NCBI RefSeq assembly: GCF_013177735.1
Contig: NZ_WOEZ01000119.1
Location: forward strand, 22,485 to 86,484
DNA: 64,000 nucleotides
Direction: 5' to 3'
From: Paraburkholderia elongata
GTDB lineage: Bacteria; Pseudomonadota; Gammaproteobacteria; Burkholderiales; Burkholderiaceae
Part shown: positions 44,364 to 51,367 of the stretch, piece after piece
Position numbering within the stretch: position 1 is the stretch's first letter
How the letters are laid out: every line of letters begins with the position of its first letter
Position numbers and translations under genes: made by a program
The notes under the pieces: generated by a model
Database searches by the model: none
What the model was told of the DNA's origin: nothing
What the model saw: only the letters and a program-made list of their open reading frames with translations

Positions 44364-45239
44364 TTATTGCGCGGCGTCGATCACGGCTTGCACCGAAGGC
44401 GGCATCGCTTGCACGTTGCCGGTAACGGTCGGTTTGATCACATCGACGCCGTGTTGCTTGAGCAGCGCGCGCCCTTGCGCGCTCAGCAGGAAGTCGACGA
44501 AGCTGCTCGCGCCCGCATGGTTCGGTGCATCGCTGAGAATCGTCAGCGTGTAGCTTGCTTTGGCCTGCAATTCGGGCGCCGGACGGATCGCTGGAATTTT
44601 CAGGTCGGACGTTTCAGTCGAATAGAAGAAGCCGGCATCGAGCTGGCCGGATTGTAGGCGGCCCACCAGCGTTTCTTCAGGCAAAACCTGCGCGGGATTT
44701 TCCGCGGCGCCCAGCGTCTTCTCGACGAGATCCGGCTGATGGTAGAGCTCCGCGGCCTTCGTCATCATCTCGACAGTGAATGCGCCCTTTGGATCGAGCT
44801 TCGGATCGGTACGGCCGACGCGGATGCCGGGTTCCTGCAACACCTGATCCCAGCGCTTGCTCTTGAAGTCCGCGGCAAACTTGCTTTGCGGGTTGTAGCC
44901 GATCATCAACGGCGATTCGGCGAAGTTCACATACCACGTGACGTGGTCGCCGTTCGCCTCGCCCATCAGGCTGGTGTTCACCTTCGGGCTCGCACTGATG
45001 AACACGTCGCCACGGCGCAGCTTGCCCTTGATCTCGTTAGCGATCTTGTTCGAGCCCGCCGCATAGCCGCGGAAGTGCTGGCCGGTAGCCTTTTCGAAGG
45101 CCGGTCCCACGCTACGCTCCATCAAATTGACGAGCGAACCGGCGTACAGCACGTTGACCGTGTCGTCCTGCGCGAAGGCGGGTGCGGCCGTCACCACGCC
45201 GGCGACGACCACGAAAGATGCAAGCAGCTTGCGAATCAT
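44364..45239 (-). CDS. Periplasmic molybdate/tungstate-binding protein
   Basis: 291 residues with a cleavable signal peptide (cut after APAFA). The mature protein resembles WtpA/ModA-type oxyanion receptors: VLYAGSLVNLMERSVGPAFEKATGQ at the first binding loop, AAGSNKIANEIKGKLRRGDVFISASPKVN at the second, and TLTILSDAPNHAGASSFVDFLLS near the end. It delivers its oxyanion to the fused transporter encoded immediately downstream. A ModE-type Mo box lies 17-41 bp upstream of its start, so uptake should be shut off when molybdenum is plentiful. Whether molybdate or tungstate is preferred cannot be read from sequence. Confidence 0.88.
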   Translation of the reverse strand: MIRKLLASFVVVAGVVTAAPAFAQDDTVNVLYAGSLVNLMERSVGPAFEKATGQHFRGYAAGSNKIANEIKGKLRRGDVFISASPKVNTSLMGEANGDHVTWYVNFAESPLMIGYNPQSKFAADFKSKRWDQVLQEPGIRVGRTDPKLDPKGAFTVEMMTKAAELYHQPDLVEKTLGAAENPAQVLPEETLVGRLQSGQLDAGFFYSTETSDLKIPAIRPAPELQAKASYTLTILSDAPNHAGASSFVDFLLSAQGRALLKQHGVDVIKPTVTGNVQAMPPSVQAVIDAAQ

Positions 45240-45255
45240 GCGATTGACCCCGATG

Positions 45256-45280
45256 CGTTATTAAGAGCGCTATATTACGA
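45256..45280. promoter_or_regulatory. Mo box 1 (upstream of the binding-protein gene)
   Basis: CGTTATTAA, six-base spacer GAGCGC, TATATTACGA. Compared with the ModE inverted repeat CGNTATATA-N6-TATATAACGA, seven of nine and nine of ten positions agree. Confidence 0.6.
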
Positions 45281-45322
45281 CGCCATCGCATTGCGTTGTG
45301 TGTCGCTGCGCGCTCCATATGG

Positions 45323-46273
45323 TCAATTGAGCGGGAAAATCCGCACGTAGCTGGTGCCGCCCGTGCTGCCGGCGCGGTCGATCGCGTACAGCAGGTGCCG
45401 GGGCGCGTCGACGGCCACGCCGCGAGCGTCCTGAAAGTCGTTTGCAAGCAGGCTGACGGTGCCGTCCGGCGCGATCCGGCAGAGGCCGCTGGTGTTGCAT
45501 TTCGTGTAGAGGGTGCCGCTCGCGTCGACGGCCATGAGGTCGGGGCTGTTGATCTGCGCGAGCGTCGCGCTCGGGGCCACTGCCTGCGATCCGCCGAGCA
45601 GCGCGCTCAGACTCGATTTGACGATGGTGTTGTTCACCTGATCGGAGACGTACACGGTGTCGCCCGACACGGCAACGCCGACCGGCTTGCCGAGACCCGT
45701 CAGCAGATCGCGCTCGACGGCGGTATGGGCGGTCGGATCGTAAGTGATGAGGCTCAGACCGCCTTGTGGCGGCGTGCTGCCGCTTTTGATAAACCACGTG
45801 GACAGTAAGCGATTCGAGCCGATCGAGATGAGCCCGAGGCGGCGTCGCGCCGGATTGGGGCCGCTCAGCGGCGCAATCGTGTCCACACCCGTGATGCCGA
45901 ACACCGCGCTCGCGGTGCCGAAGCCGAAGCGTTCGATCATCAGCGTGCCGGCATCGGCGAAGCTCAACTGGCTCAGGCTGTTCGCCTGGCCGGCCACGAC
46001 CGGCACACCAGCGTAATGCGAGAAGGTGTGGCCGTCGGGTGAAGAGAGCACGCCGTTGGTTTGATCGTCGGTGATAAAGACGGCGCCGTCCGCCGCACGC
46101 ACTGCGATGCCGTTCGGCGAAGCGCTGACGGCGACACGTTGCGGAACAGCCGTGACGTCGTCACCGCCGCAACCCGCCAGCAAGGCGATCAAACCACAGC
46201 TGACGAGGGCGAAGCGGGTGGTGCCTAGTAGAGCGGGCGAGAAGCGGGTTGAGAAGCGGGTTGAAAAGCGCAT
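45323..46273 (-). CDS. Beta-propeller (NHL/SMP-30-like) lipoprotein
   Basis: 316 residues from the ATG at 46273. The signal peptide ends in LLAGC (Cys35), predicting lipid anchoring. The mature part is a repeat protein with NHL-type blades: SPNGIAVRAADGAVFITDD, KPVGVAVSGDTVYVSDQVNNTIVK, SPDLMAVDASGTLYTK and DARGVAVDAPRHLLYAIDR. No catalytic site is evident. It sits upstream of the binding-protein gene on the same strand (83-bp gap) and has its own Mo box-like element at 46373, so it may be part of the molybdenum response; a direct role in metal handling is not established. The signal peptide carries an in-frame 12-bp tandem repeat (STRF). Confidence 0.8.
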   Translation of the reverse strand: MRFSTRFSTRFSPALLGTTRFALVSCGLIALLAGCGGDDVTAVPQRVAVSASPNGIAVRAADGAVFITDDQTNGVLSSPDGHTFSHYAGVPVVAGQANSLSQLSFADAGTLMIERFGFGTASAVFGITGVDTIAPLSGPNPARRRLGLISIGSNRLLSTWFIKSGSTPPQGGLSLITYDPTAHTAVERDLLTGLGKPVGVAVSGDTVYVSDQVNNTIVKSSLSALLGGSQAVAPSATLAQINSPDLMAVDASGTLYTKCNTSGLCRIAPDGTVSLLANDFQDARGVAVDAPRHLLYAIDRAGSTGGTSYVRIFPLN

Positions 46274-46372
46274 GTGATCTCCAGAGCGGCCGGATTGAAG
46301 GCTGGCCGTGAAACCGGCTGGTCGACGCGAGCCGTGAATTTTTATCGATGTGGATGACGCCGGCAGAGTGGC

Positions 46373-46397
46373 CGATATGTTTAGCGATATATTGCGT
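46373..46397. promoter_or_regulatory. Mo box 2 (upstream of the propeller lipoprotein)
   Basis: CGATATGTT, six-base spacer TAGCGA, TATATTGCGT. Weaker than the others on the right arm but in the same architecture, 100 bp upstream of the lipoprotein start and 35 bp from Mo box 3. Confidence 0.45.
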
Positions 46398-46432
46398 ATC
46401 GATGCGTTTTTGCGCCGGGGCGGCCATCCCAG

Positions 46433-46457
46433 CGTAATATACACACGGACATAACGA
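46433..46457. promoter_or_regulatory. Mo box 3 (upstream of the molybdopterin-domain/nifQ/modE run)
   Basis: CGTAATATA, six-base spacer CACACG, GACATAACGA. Eight of nine and eight of ten positions match the ModE inverted repeat. It ends 42 bp before the ATG at 46500. Confidence 0.6.
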
Positions 46458-46499
46458 GTGAACAGGCCGCTCAGGCACCAATGCTGGAGATAACCGCGT

Positions 46500-46988
46500 A
46501 TGGATAGTGTGAATGTGATTGCCGCGCCTGCCGTCGAAGGCGCGCTCGTCCTGAGCGGACGGTTCCAGCGCCCGCTGTCTTTCGACCTCGAGCGGCTCAA
46601 GGCGTACGAAAGCGTGCTGGCTACGCCGTTCGATCTGCGCTGCTACACGACGAACCGTTTCATCCGCAGCGTCGAGCCTTACCGCGGGGTGCGTTTGACG
46701 ACCTTGATTTCTGAAGCGGGCCTGCCGAACGACGTGCCGGGAGAGTTCAAGCGCACGGTGTTCGTGGCGGTGGGACACGATGGTTACGTCGTGACGTTTT
46801 CATGGCATGAACTGTTCAACACGCCGGTCGACGAGAATGTGCTGGTCGCGTACGAATGCGGTGGCCGCGCGCTCGACGCCGAAGACGGCGTGCCGATTCT
46901 GTTTTCCGGTTCGGATATTTTGCCCGCGCCACGCCACGTCAAACGTCTTGCGCGTATCGAGGCGCATGTTTTGAAGCCGTCGGCGTAG
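46500..46988 (+). CDS. Stand-alone molybdopterin-binding-domain protein (SUOX fold)
   Basis: 162 residues resembling the oxidoreductase molybdopterin-binding domain of sulfite-oxidase/YedY-like enzymes: LSFDLERLKAYESV, DLRCYTTNRFIRSVEPYRGVRLTTLISEAG, and VGHDGYVVTFSWHELFN...VLVAYECGGRALDAEDGVPILF. A signal peptide is absent, so it is probably cytoplasmic. The YTTNRF segment stands near the usual Mo-ligating Cys position (the Cys in LRCYTT is a candidate). Such short forms lack the dimerisation domain of true sulfite oxidases. It heads a run with nifQ-like and modE-like genes behind Mo box 3, so a role in molybdenum or cofactor handling is likely. Confidence 0.8.
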   Translation: MDSVNVIAAPAVEGALVLSGRFQRPLSFDLERLKAYESVLATPFDLRCYTTNRFIRSVEPYRGVRLTTLISEAGLPNDVPGEFKRTVFVAVGHDGYVVTFSWHELFNTPVDENVLVAYECGGRALDAEDGVPILFSGSDILPAPRHVKRLARIEAHVLKPSA

Positions 46989-47042
46989 GCGATTCGAGCG
47001 ACAGGCGTAACATGGTCCGCTGTTCATCATCGTGTTGCCCCC

Positions 47043-47690
47043 ATGCCTGACGAACCGCTTTCGCCTGCTGTGAGAGTTGCCGCACCCGGCACCGAACCGC
47101 CGCGTGCGTCGCTCGATGCGCAGGTTGCCGAGCGCACGGCAAAGTGGCTGGCCGCTGCCACGGACGCCGTGTCGCCCGATACTCAACTGTTCGCGAGGCT
47201 GATTGCTGCGCGCGAGGTGCGCGACGAACTTGCGCTGCTTGGGTTGCCGCAGCCAGCGTGGCGCGCGCTACTGGAGCGGCATTTTGTGCACGCGGCCGCG
47301 CTTGCGCCCATGCCTGCGTCTTTGTCTGCATTGCCACCCGTCGACACCAGCGAACACGCGGCATTCGTCGACACGCTACGCGCGCTGCTGCTCACGTATT
47401 CCAGCACCGCCATCGACGCGGGCGACGCTCGCTGTCTCGCCTCGATCATCGCTCACGCGTGCCTGCGGCCAGATCACCTGTGGCGCGACCTCGGCCTTGC
47501 GGGCCGTGAAGAAGTCACATGGATGCTGACGCGTTATTTCCCGACGCTCGTCGTGCTGAATGTCGACAACCTGCGCTGGAAGAAATTCCTCGCCCAGCAA
47601 CGCGCGCTTTCCTTAGGGCTTCAGCCTGGCCCGGCTCCCGGTTGTCCGGGCTGCGAAGACTACGGGCATTGCTTCCCCGGTCACCACTGA
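47043..47690 (+). CDS. nifQ: NifQ-like molybdenum-donor protein
   Basis: 215 residues. The C-terminal half matches NifQ: LACIL-type helix as LASIIAHACLRPDHLWRDLGL, then MLTRYFPTLVVLNVDNLRWKKFLAQQ and the cysteine cluster CPGCEDYGHCF. NifQ carries a Mo-Fe-S cluster and gives molybdenum to FeMo-cofactor assembly in diazotrophs. The N-terminal 60 residues are poorly conserved. From memory, NifQ proteins have one more Cys a few residues before CPGC; it is not present here. No nitrogenase structural or assembly gene is in the window. It lies 54 bp after the molybdopterin-domain gene and 39 bp before the modE-like gene on the same strand, so these three are probably one operon. Confidence 0.82.
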   Translation: MPDEPLSPAVRVAAPGTEPPRASLDAQVAERTAKWLAAATDAVSPDTQLFARLIAAREVRDELALLGLPQPAWRALLERHFVHAAALAPMPASLSALPPVDTSEHAAFVDTLRALLLTYSSTAIDAGDARCLASIIAHACLRPDHLWRDLGLAGREEVTWMLTRYFPTLVVLNVDNLRWKKFLAQQRALSLGLQPGPAPGCPGCEDYGHCFPGHH

Positions 47691-47729
47691 AGCCATTCAG
47701 CCAGGGTGGCAGGGCGAGGCGGTTCGTGT

Positions 47730-48152
47730 ATGCTTTCGCGCATGGCTGATACCGCGAAAACCAAACCAAGACCCGCGACAAAATCCGCGACGAGGTCTGT
47801 GAAGCCGCGCCCCGAAGTGCGCTTCAGAATGCGCATCCGCAGCGGCGACGCCGTCGCGCTCGGTCCGGGCAAAGTTGAACTGCTCGAAGCCGTGCGCGAA
47901 TACGGCTCGATCTCGGCTGCGGCGCGCAGCCTCGGCATGTCGTACCGGCGCGCATGGCTGCTGATCGATGAACTGAACCGCTCGCTCAAGGCGCCCGCCA
48001 CGCACTCGGAGCAAGGCGGTCAAAGCGGCGGCGGCTGTACGCTGACGCCGGTGGGCGAAAACATCATTCGTCTGTACCGCGATGTCGAAGTCGAGGCGCA
48101 ACGAAGCTGCGCGAAGCAGATCGCCGAGTTGACGAGGCTGATTCGCTCCTGA
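47730..48152 (+). CDS. modE: Short ModE-type DNA-binding regulator
   Basis: About 140 residues (start uncertain: ATG at 47730 with GAGG upstream, or 47742). The conserved part RMRIRSGDAVALGPGKVELLEAVREYGSISAAARSLGMSYRRAWLLIDELNR is the ModE N-terminal winged helix-turn-helix, followed by GGGCTLTPVGENIIRLYRDVE. The C-terminal molybdate-binding (TOBE/molbindin) domains of E. coli ModE are missing, so molybdate sensing must be indirect or by another mode. It is third in the run with the molybdopterin-domain and nifQ-like genes. The five Mo box-like elements around it are its expected targets. Confidence 0.87.
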   Translation: MLSRMADTAKTKPRPATKSATRSVKPRPEVRFRMRIRSGDAVALGPGKVELLEAVREYGSISAAARSLGMSYRRAWLLIDELNRSLKAPATHSEQGGQSGGGCTLTPVGENIIRLYRDVEVEAQRSCAKQIAELTRLIRS

Positions 48153-48153
48153 G

Positions 48154-48188
48154 CGGCTGAGGGCTGAGGGCTGGGGACTGAGGGCTGA
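48154..48188. repeat. Short imperfect tandem repeat
   Basis: Four imperfect copies of a seven-to-eight-base unit (GCTGAGG/GCTGGGG/ACTGAGG) right after the modE-like stop and before the end of the convergent DUF2325 gene. No function is apparent. Confidence 0.5.
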
Positions 48189-48242
48189 CGCCCCCTCGGC
48201 TTAGCGTTCAGGCCTCACCGTTCGGCGCTGACAGCCTACAGA

Positions 48243-49592
48243 TCAGCCGTGGCGCAGGCAAAACGCCGAGGGCGGCGGATTGCCCAACTGGGCAAGATGC
48301 TCGCGGCGCAGGCGGTCCACCAATTCGACGAAGCTCGCCACGCTCGCCGTGCGCAACGGGTAGTAGTCGATCTGATGGCGTTCGCAGACCCTTTTGAGCG
48401 TATTCATCGAATCGTGATCGACGCAGTCGACCGGAAACACGACGATATCCGCACCCGGCAACGCAGCGGCAAGCAGACCTTTGCGATCTTCCACGCCGCC
48501 GTCGTGCACCACGAAATCACCGCCGGCGGCCTCCACCAGCCGCTTGAGCGCGGCATTCGAGCCGGGACGGCCGCCCATATACACAATCCGTTTGCCGCGC
48601 ACGCTGTCGAGGCTGGCCTGCCGCGTCCCCGGGCCATTCGCGTCCGCTGCATCCACCGCCGCGCGTTCCAGCGCATCGCATTCGCTTTGCACCAGTTTGA
48701 GAAGCTCCAACGCCTGATCCCGGCTCTTGCGTAACGCGAGCGCCGCACCTTGTTCCTGCAGCGCACGTTGTTCAGCGGCCTCACGGCGGCTCGTGTGAAG
48801 CGCCACCCGCTGGTCGGTGTCGGCCAGTTTGTCGCGCAGCCTCGATATCTCGGTTTCGAGATCGGAGGGATCCGTCGGCGTCTGGCGCGTGGCCAAGGCA
48901 GTGAACTGCGCAATCTGCTCGTTGAGCGCGGATATCGACGCATCGCGCTGCATGCTGATCTCCTGCAAGCGGCTTTGCTGCCGCTCGACTTTTTCCTGCA
49001 ACTCGGCGTTTTCCGCTTCGAGCGCAACCAGTCTGCGGATGTCCGCGCGATTCGCCGCGCCGACCAGATGCGACAGCATGTGCAATTCGCCGAACGCTTT
49101 CTGGCGCACGTACAAGGTCGCGTACGGATGCGTCATCAAAGCCCAGTAAGCAGGCGGGATATCGCCGCTTTTCAGCGTATCGTCCCAGAGCTTCAGCAGA
49201 TCGACATCGTCGGCGGCTTTGTCGAAGCGGCGGACTGCCGCCGCATAGCGCTCGTCGAGCAACTTGTGCAGGGCTTTGGCGCCCGCGCCGCCGTCGATCG
49301 CGAGTTCGACGGCCGAGTGATGAATCTCCAGGTCGCTCGCGTCCCGGGGATCGAGGCCGGTGAATTTAGACACCAGCTTGCGCAGTTCGTGCGTGCTGAG
49401 ACAGGTGCCGATGATCGAGCAATGCAGTTGGCCGTCGAGCTCGGCGAGGCGCGCGCGCCGTTTGGCGTTCGAAGGCGATACCTTGGCGGGCGTGCAGCAC
49501 GGGTCGGCAGCGCGCAAACCGGTGCCGGCCAGCTCGTCGCTGGACAGTTTGAGACGCGGGGGCTGGGCGAGACGAAACGGCGGCGTGTGCAT
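48243..49592 (-). CDS. DUF2325-domain protein with coiled coil
   Basis: 449 residues, three parts. The N-terminal third holds the cysteine motif LHCSIIGTCLSTHELRKL after CCTPAKV; a central coiled coil of about 130 residues follows (LEAENAELQEKVERQQSRLQEI...ISRLRDKLADTDQ); the C-terminal 100 residues are DUF2325 (RIVYMGGRPGSNAALKRLVEAAGG...DIVVFPVDCVDHDSMNTLKRVCER), a Rossmann-like fold of unknown activity. I recall relatives occurring near nitrogen-fixation or molybdenum genes but cannot check this here. It faces the modE-like gene and has a strong Mo box-like element 79-104 bp upstream of its start, which ties it to molybdenum status. Confidence 0.85.
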   Translation of the reverse strand: MHTPPFRLAQPPRLKLSSDELAGTGLRAADPCCTPAKVSPSNAKRRARLAELDGQLHCSIIGTCLSTHELRKLVSKFTGLDPRDASDLEIHHSAVELAIDGGAGAKALHKLLDERYAAAVRRFDKAADDVDLLKLWDDTLKSGDIPPAYWALMTHPYATLYVRQKAFGELHMLSHLVGAANRADIRRLVALEAENAELQEKVERQQSRLQEISMQRDASISALNEQIAQFTALATRQTPTDPSDLETEISRLRDKLADTDQRVALHTSRREAAEQRALQEQGAALALRKSRDQALELLKLVQSECDALERAAVDAADANGPGTRQASLDSVRGKRIVYMGGRPGSNAALKRLVEAAGGDFVVHDGGVEDRKGLLAAALPGADIVVFPVDCVDHDSMNTLKRVCERHQIDYYPLRTASVASFVELVDRLRREHLAQLGNPPPSAFCLRHG

Positions 49593-49670
49593 GAGGACCT
49601 CGAATCCGGTTCTGGCGTCAGGCTGACTGAACGTGCGCGCTGGACGCGTGCGCCATGCAGGCGCTGCTGG

Positions 49671-49696
49671 CGATATATTCGAACGGATATAGCGAT
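49671..49696. promoter_or_regulatory. Mo box 4 (upstream of the DUF2325 gene)
   Basis: CGATATATT, six-base spacer CGAACG, GATATAGCGAT. Eight of nine and nine of eleven positions match the ModE inverted repeat, the best left arm of the five. Confidence 0.65.
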
Positions 49697-49732
49697 GGAC
49701 AAACGAAAACGTTCATATGCGGCAATGACGAA

Positions 49733-49927
49733 TCAGTCGTTTGGGTGAACGAGAGTGGCTGCGCGTGCATGCTGCTCAAGAACGTGCCCAACGCACAGAC
49801 CGATAAACGCAGTGTCGAGCCGTTCGAGTTCGGCCACCACCTTGCGTAATGCGGCGAGGTCGTTGCTGAACGCGTCCGAGAAAATCGCGTCGCGAAGTTG
49901 CTCGGCCGAGCGCGCCTCTTCGATCAA
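49733..49927 (-). CDS. Small uncharacterised protein, second of a two-gene run
   Basis: 64 residues, predicted all-helical (MIEEARSAEQLRDAIFSD, then LAALRKVVAELERLDTAFIGL) with a single Cys near the end (LCVGHVLEQH). Its ATG overlaps the stop of the preceding small gene by 4 bp, which argues that both are translated. I do not recognise the family. It stops 37 bp before Mo box 4, so it and the DUF2325 gene lie in line on the minus strand. Confidence 0.55.
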   Translation of the reverse strand: MIEEARSAEQLRDAIFSDAFSNDLAALRKVVAELERLDTAFIGLCVGHVLEQHARAATLVHPND

Positions 49928-50154
49928 GCTTTCAGATCGCGCAGACGGACGAAAGCCGCCGCCTTGGCCTGTTCGGCGAGAATCGACAGCAACTGATTCA
50001 ATGAGTGCGAACCCGAGGTGCCCACCGAAGCGAAGTTCAATTGATCGTCCGTCAGCATCAGCACGAAGCGCTGCACGCTGCCGTAAAGGCGTCGGTAAGC
50101 ATCGACGACATCCCGGATCAGCTCGGCGCGGCCACGTTCGGACGCCGACTTCAC
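49924..50154 (-). CDS. Small uncharacterised protein downstream of Mo box 5
   Basis: 76 residues from a GTG at 50154 (MKSASERGRAELIRDVVDAYRRLYG). The frame is open back to another GTG at 50319, but that extension is Arg/Ser/Pro-rich and contains a 12-bp tandem repeat, so I treat it as leader. The protein looks helical, with SVQRFVLMLTDDQLNFAS and a Ser/Gly turn before LNQLLSILAEQAKAAAF. No family is recognised. It is coupled to the next small gene by an ATGA overlap and has a Mo box-like element upstream, suggesting that the pair responds to molybdenum. Confidence 0.5.
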   Translation of the reverse strand: MKSASERGRAELIRDVVDAYRRLYGSVQRFVLMLTDDQLNFASVGTSGSHSLNQLLSILAEQAKAAAFVRLRDLKA

Positions 50155-50206
50155 CGCGACGATGGTTGACGAAAGTCCTTCTGGGCGGCGTTTCGCCGGG
50201 TTGGAC

Positions 50207-50242
50207 AATGGGGATCGCAATGTGGGTCGCGATGTGGGTCGA
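50207..50242. repeat. Three tandem 12-bp repeats
   Basis: Copies AATGGGGATCGC, AATGTGGGTCGC and GATGTGGGTCGA lie head to tail in the leader between Mo box 5 and the GTG at 50154. They could be protein-binding sites or slippage products. Confidence 0.7.
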
Positions 50243-50328
50243 CTAGGCACCGCTGCTAGCTCCTGCTTGCTTGTTTCGCTTCGTCGTGCGCGGGTGACGG
50301 GCGAGCCGCTGCACTCCACGAAGCATAC

Positions 50329-50354
50329 CGTGATATTCGACAGGATATAACGAA
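50329..50354. promoter_or_regulatory. Mo box 5 (upstream of the two small genes)
   Basis: CGTGATATT, six-base spacer CGACAG, GATATAACGAA. The right arm matches the ModE half-site at nine of eleven positions. It sits between the stop of the LysR gene at 50383 and the two small minus-strand genes. Confidence 0.6.
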
Positions 50355-50382
50355 AGGCGGCGCGAGTGTAGCAGAGGCGGCT

Positions 50383-51258
50383 TTACCTGCCTCGCGCGAA
50401 CTCGAGAAACGCCCGCACGGCTGGCGCCCGTTCGAACTTTCGAAAGGCAATGGCGATTTCCGAAGCGATGGGTTTGCCGGCGATGCTGCGGTAGACAACG
50501 CCCGGCAACGCGATGCAATCGGCCAGGGTATGCGGCACGACCGCCACATCGCCGCCTAGCGATACGCAGGCCAGCACCGCCGCGAGCGTGCCCGGACGTG
50601 ACCCGAGCCGCGGCGAAAAACGCCCGCGCCTTGCGACTTCAAAGGTGCCGGCTTCCTGTTCCGGCAGCACGAAACACTGGTCGCGCAGTTGGGAAGGCTT
50701 GATGTCTGGCAAGCCAGCCAGCGCAGAACTTTCCGGCAGCGCGAGGACGAACGTATCGCGATGCACGGTGCTTGCCTGAATACCGTCGACGAGCGGCACC
50801 GGCGGGCGCACGTAGGCTGCGTCGAGCAGGCCGTCGCGCAGCATCTCGGCCGCGCCGTCCATCGGCACCTCGCGAATCGAAACATCGACGCCCGGATACC
50901 TGGCGCGAAAGCCGCCGACTGCCCGTTGCAGTACCCCCGCATAGGCAGCCGAAGCGACGTAGCCGACTTCGATCCTGCCCAACTCGCCGCGCTCGGCGAG
51001 AATCGCGCGCTCTTCGCCGCGTGCGAGGTGGTCGAGTGCGTTGAGCGCTTCGGCGAGGTAGGCGCTGCCTGCCGCGCTCAATGCCACCGACCGCTTGGTG
51101 CGATGAAAGAGCCGCACGCCGAGCAGCCGTTCCGCTTCCTGGATCAGCTTGGTCAGCGAAGGGGCCGCGATGTCTAGTTCATCCGCGGCGCGGGAGAAAT
51201 GCAGATGCTTCGCGACGCAAACGAATGCGTGGATATGGCGGAGTTCGAGCTTTCGCAT
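50383..51258 (-). CDS. LysR-type transcriptional regulator
   Basis: 291 residues. The N-terminal wHTH (LELRHIHAFVCVAKHLHFSRAADELDIAAPSLTKLIQEAERLLG) is complete, as is the effector domain (GRIEVGYVASAAYAGVLQRAVGGF, FVLALPESSALA, GGDVAVVPHTLA). It is divergent from a DHA2 exporter gene across 109 bp, the classic arrangement in which the LysR protein activates the exporter in response to its substrate. Ligand unknown. Confidence 0.92.
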   Translation of the reverse strand: MRKLELRHIHAFVCVAKHLHFSRAADELDIAAPSLTKLIQEAERLLGVRLFHRTKRSVALSAAGSAYLAEALNALDHLARGEERAILAERGELGRIEVGYVASAAYAGVLQRAVGGFRARYPGVDVSIREVPMDGAAEMLRDGLLDAAYVRPPVPLVDGIQASTVHRDTFVLALPESSALAGLPDIKPSQLRDQCFVLPEQEAGTFEVARRGRFSPRLGSRPGTLAAVLACVSLGGDVAVVPHTLADCIALPGVVYRSIAGKPIASEIAIAFRKFERAPAVRAFLEFARGR

Positions 51259-51367
51259 GGTTTTCAGTATTTCCGCCAGAGCTAATTATTCTGTGATTCT
51301 ATGCCAATGACAGGCAATAGACGCTTCGCTACCATCGGATGACTTCGATTCGACTCCACCCGCCCGT

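Noticed and set aside
46237..46268. 12-bp repeats in the lipoprotein signal peptide as a phase-variation switch
   Set aside because: The unit is a multiple of three and only two copies exist, so slippage would not shift the frame.
42509..50354. A nitrogen-fixation island
   Set aside because: NifQ-like and DUF2325 proteins and Mo boxes suggest one, but no nifH, D, K, E, N, B or other nif gene is present in 64 kb.
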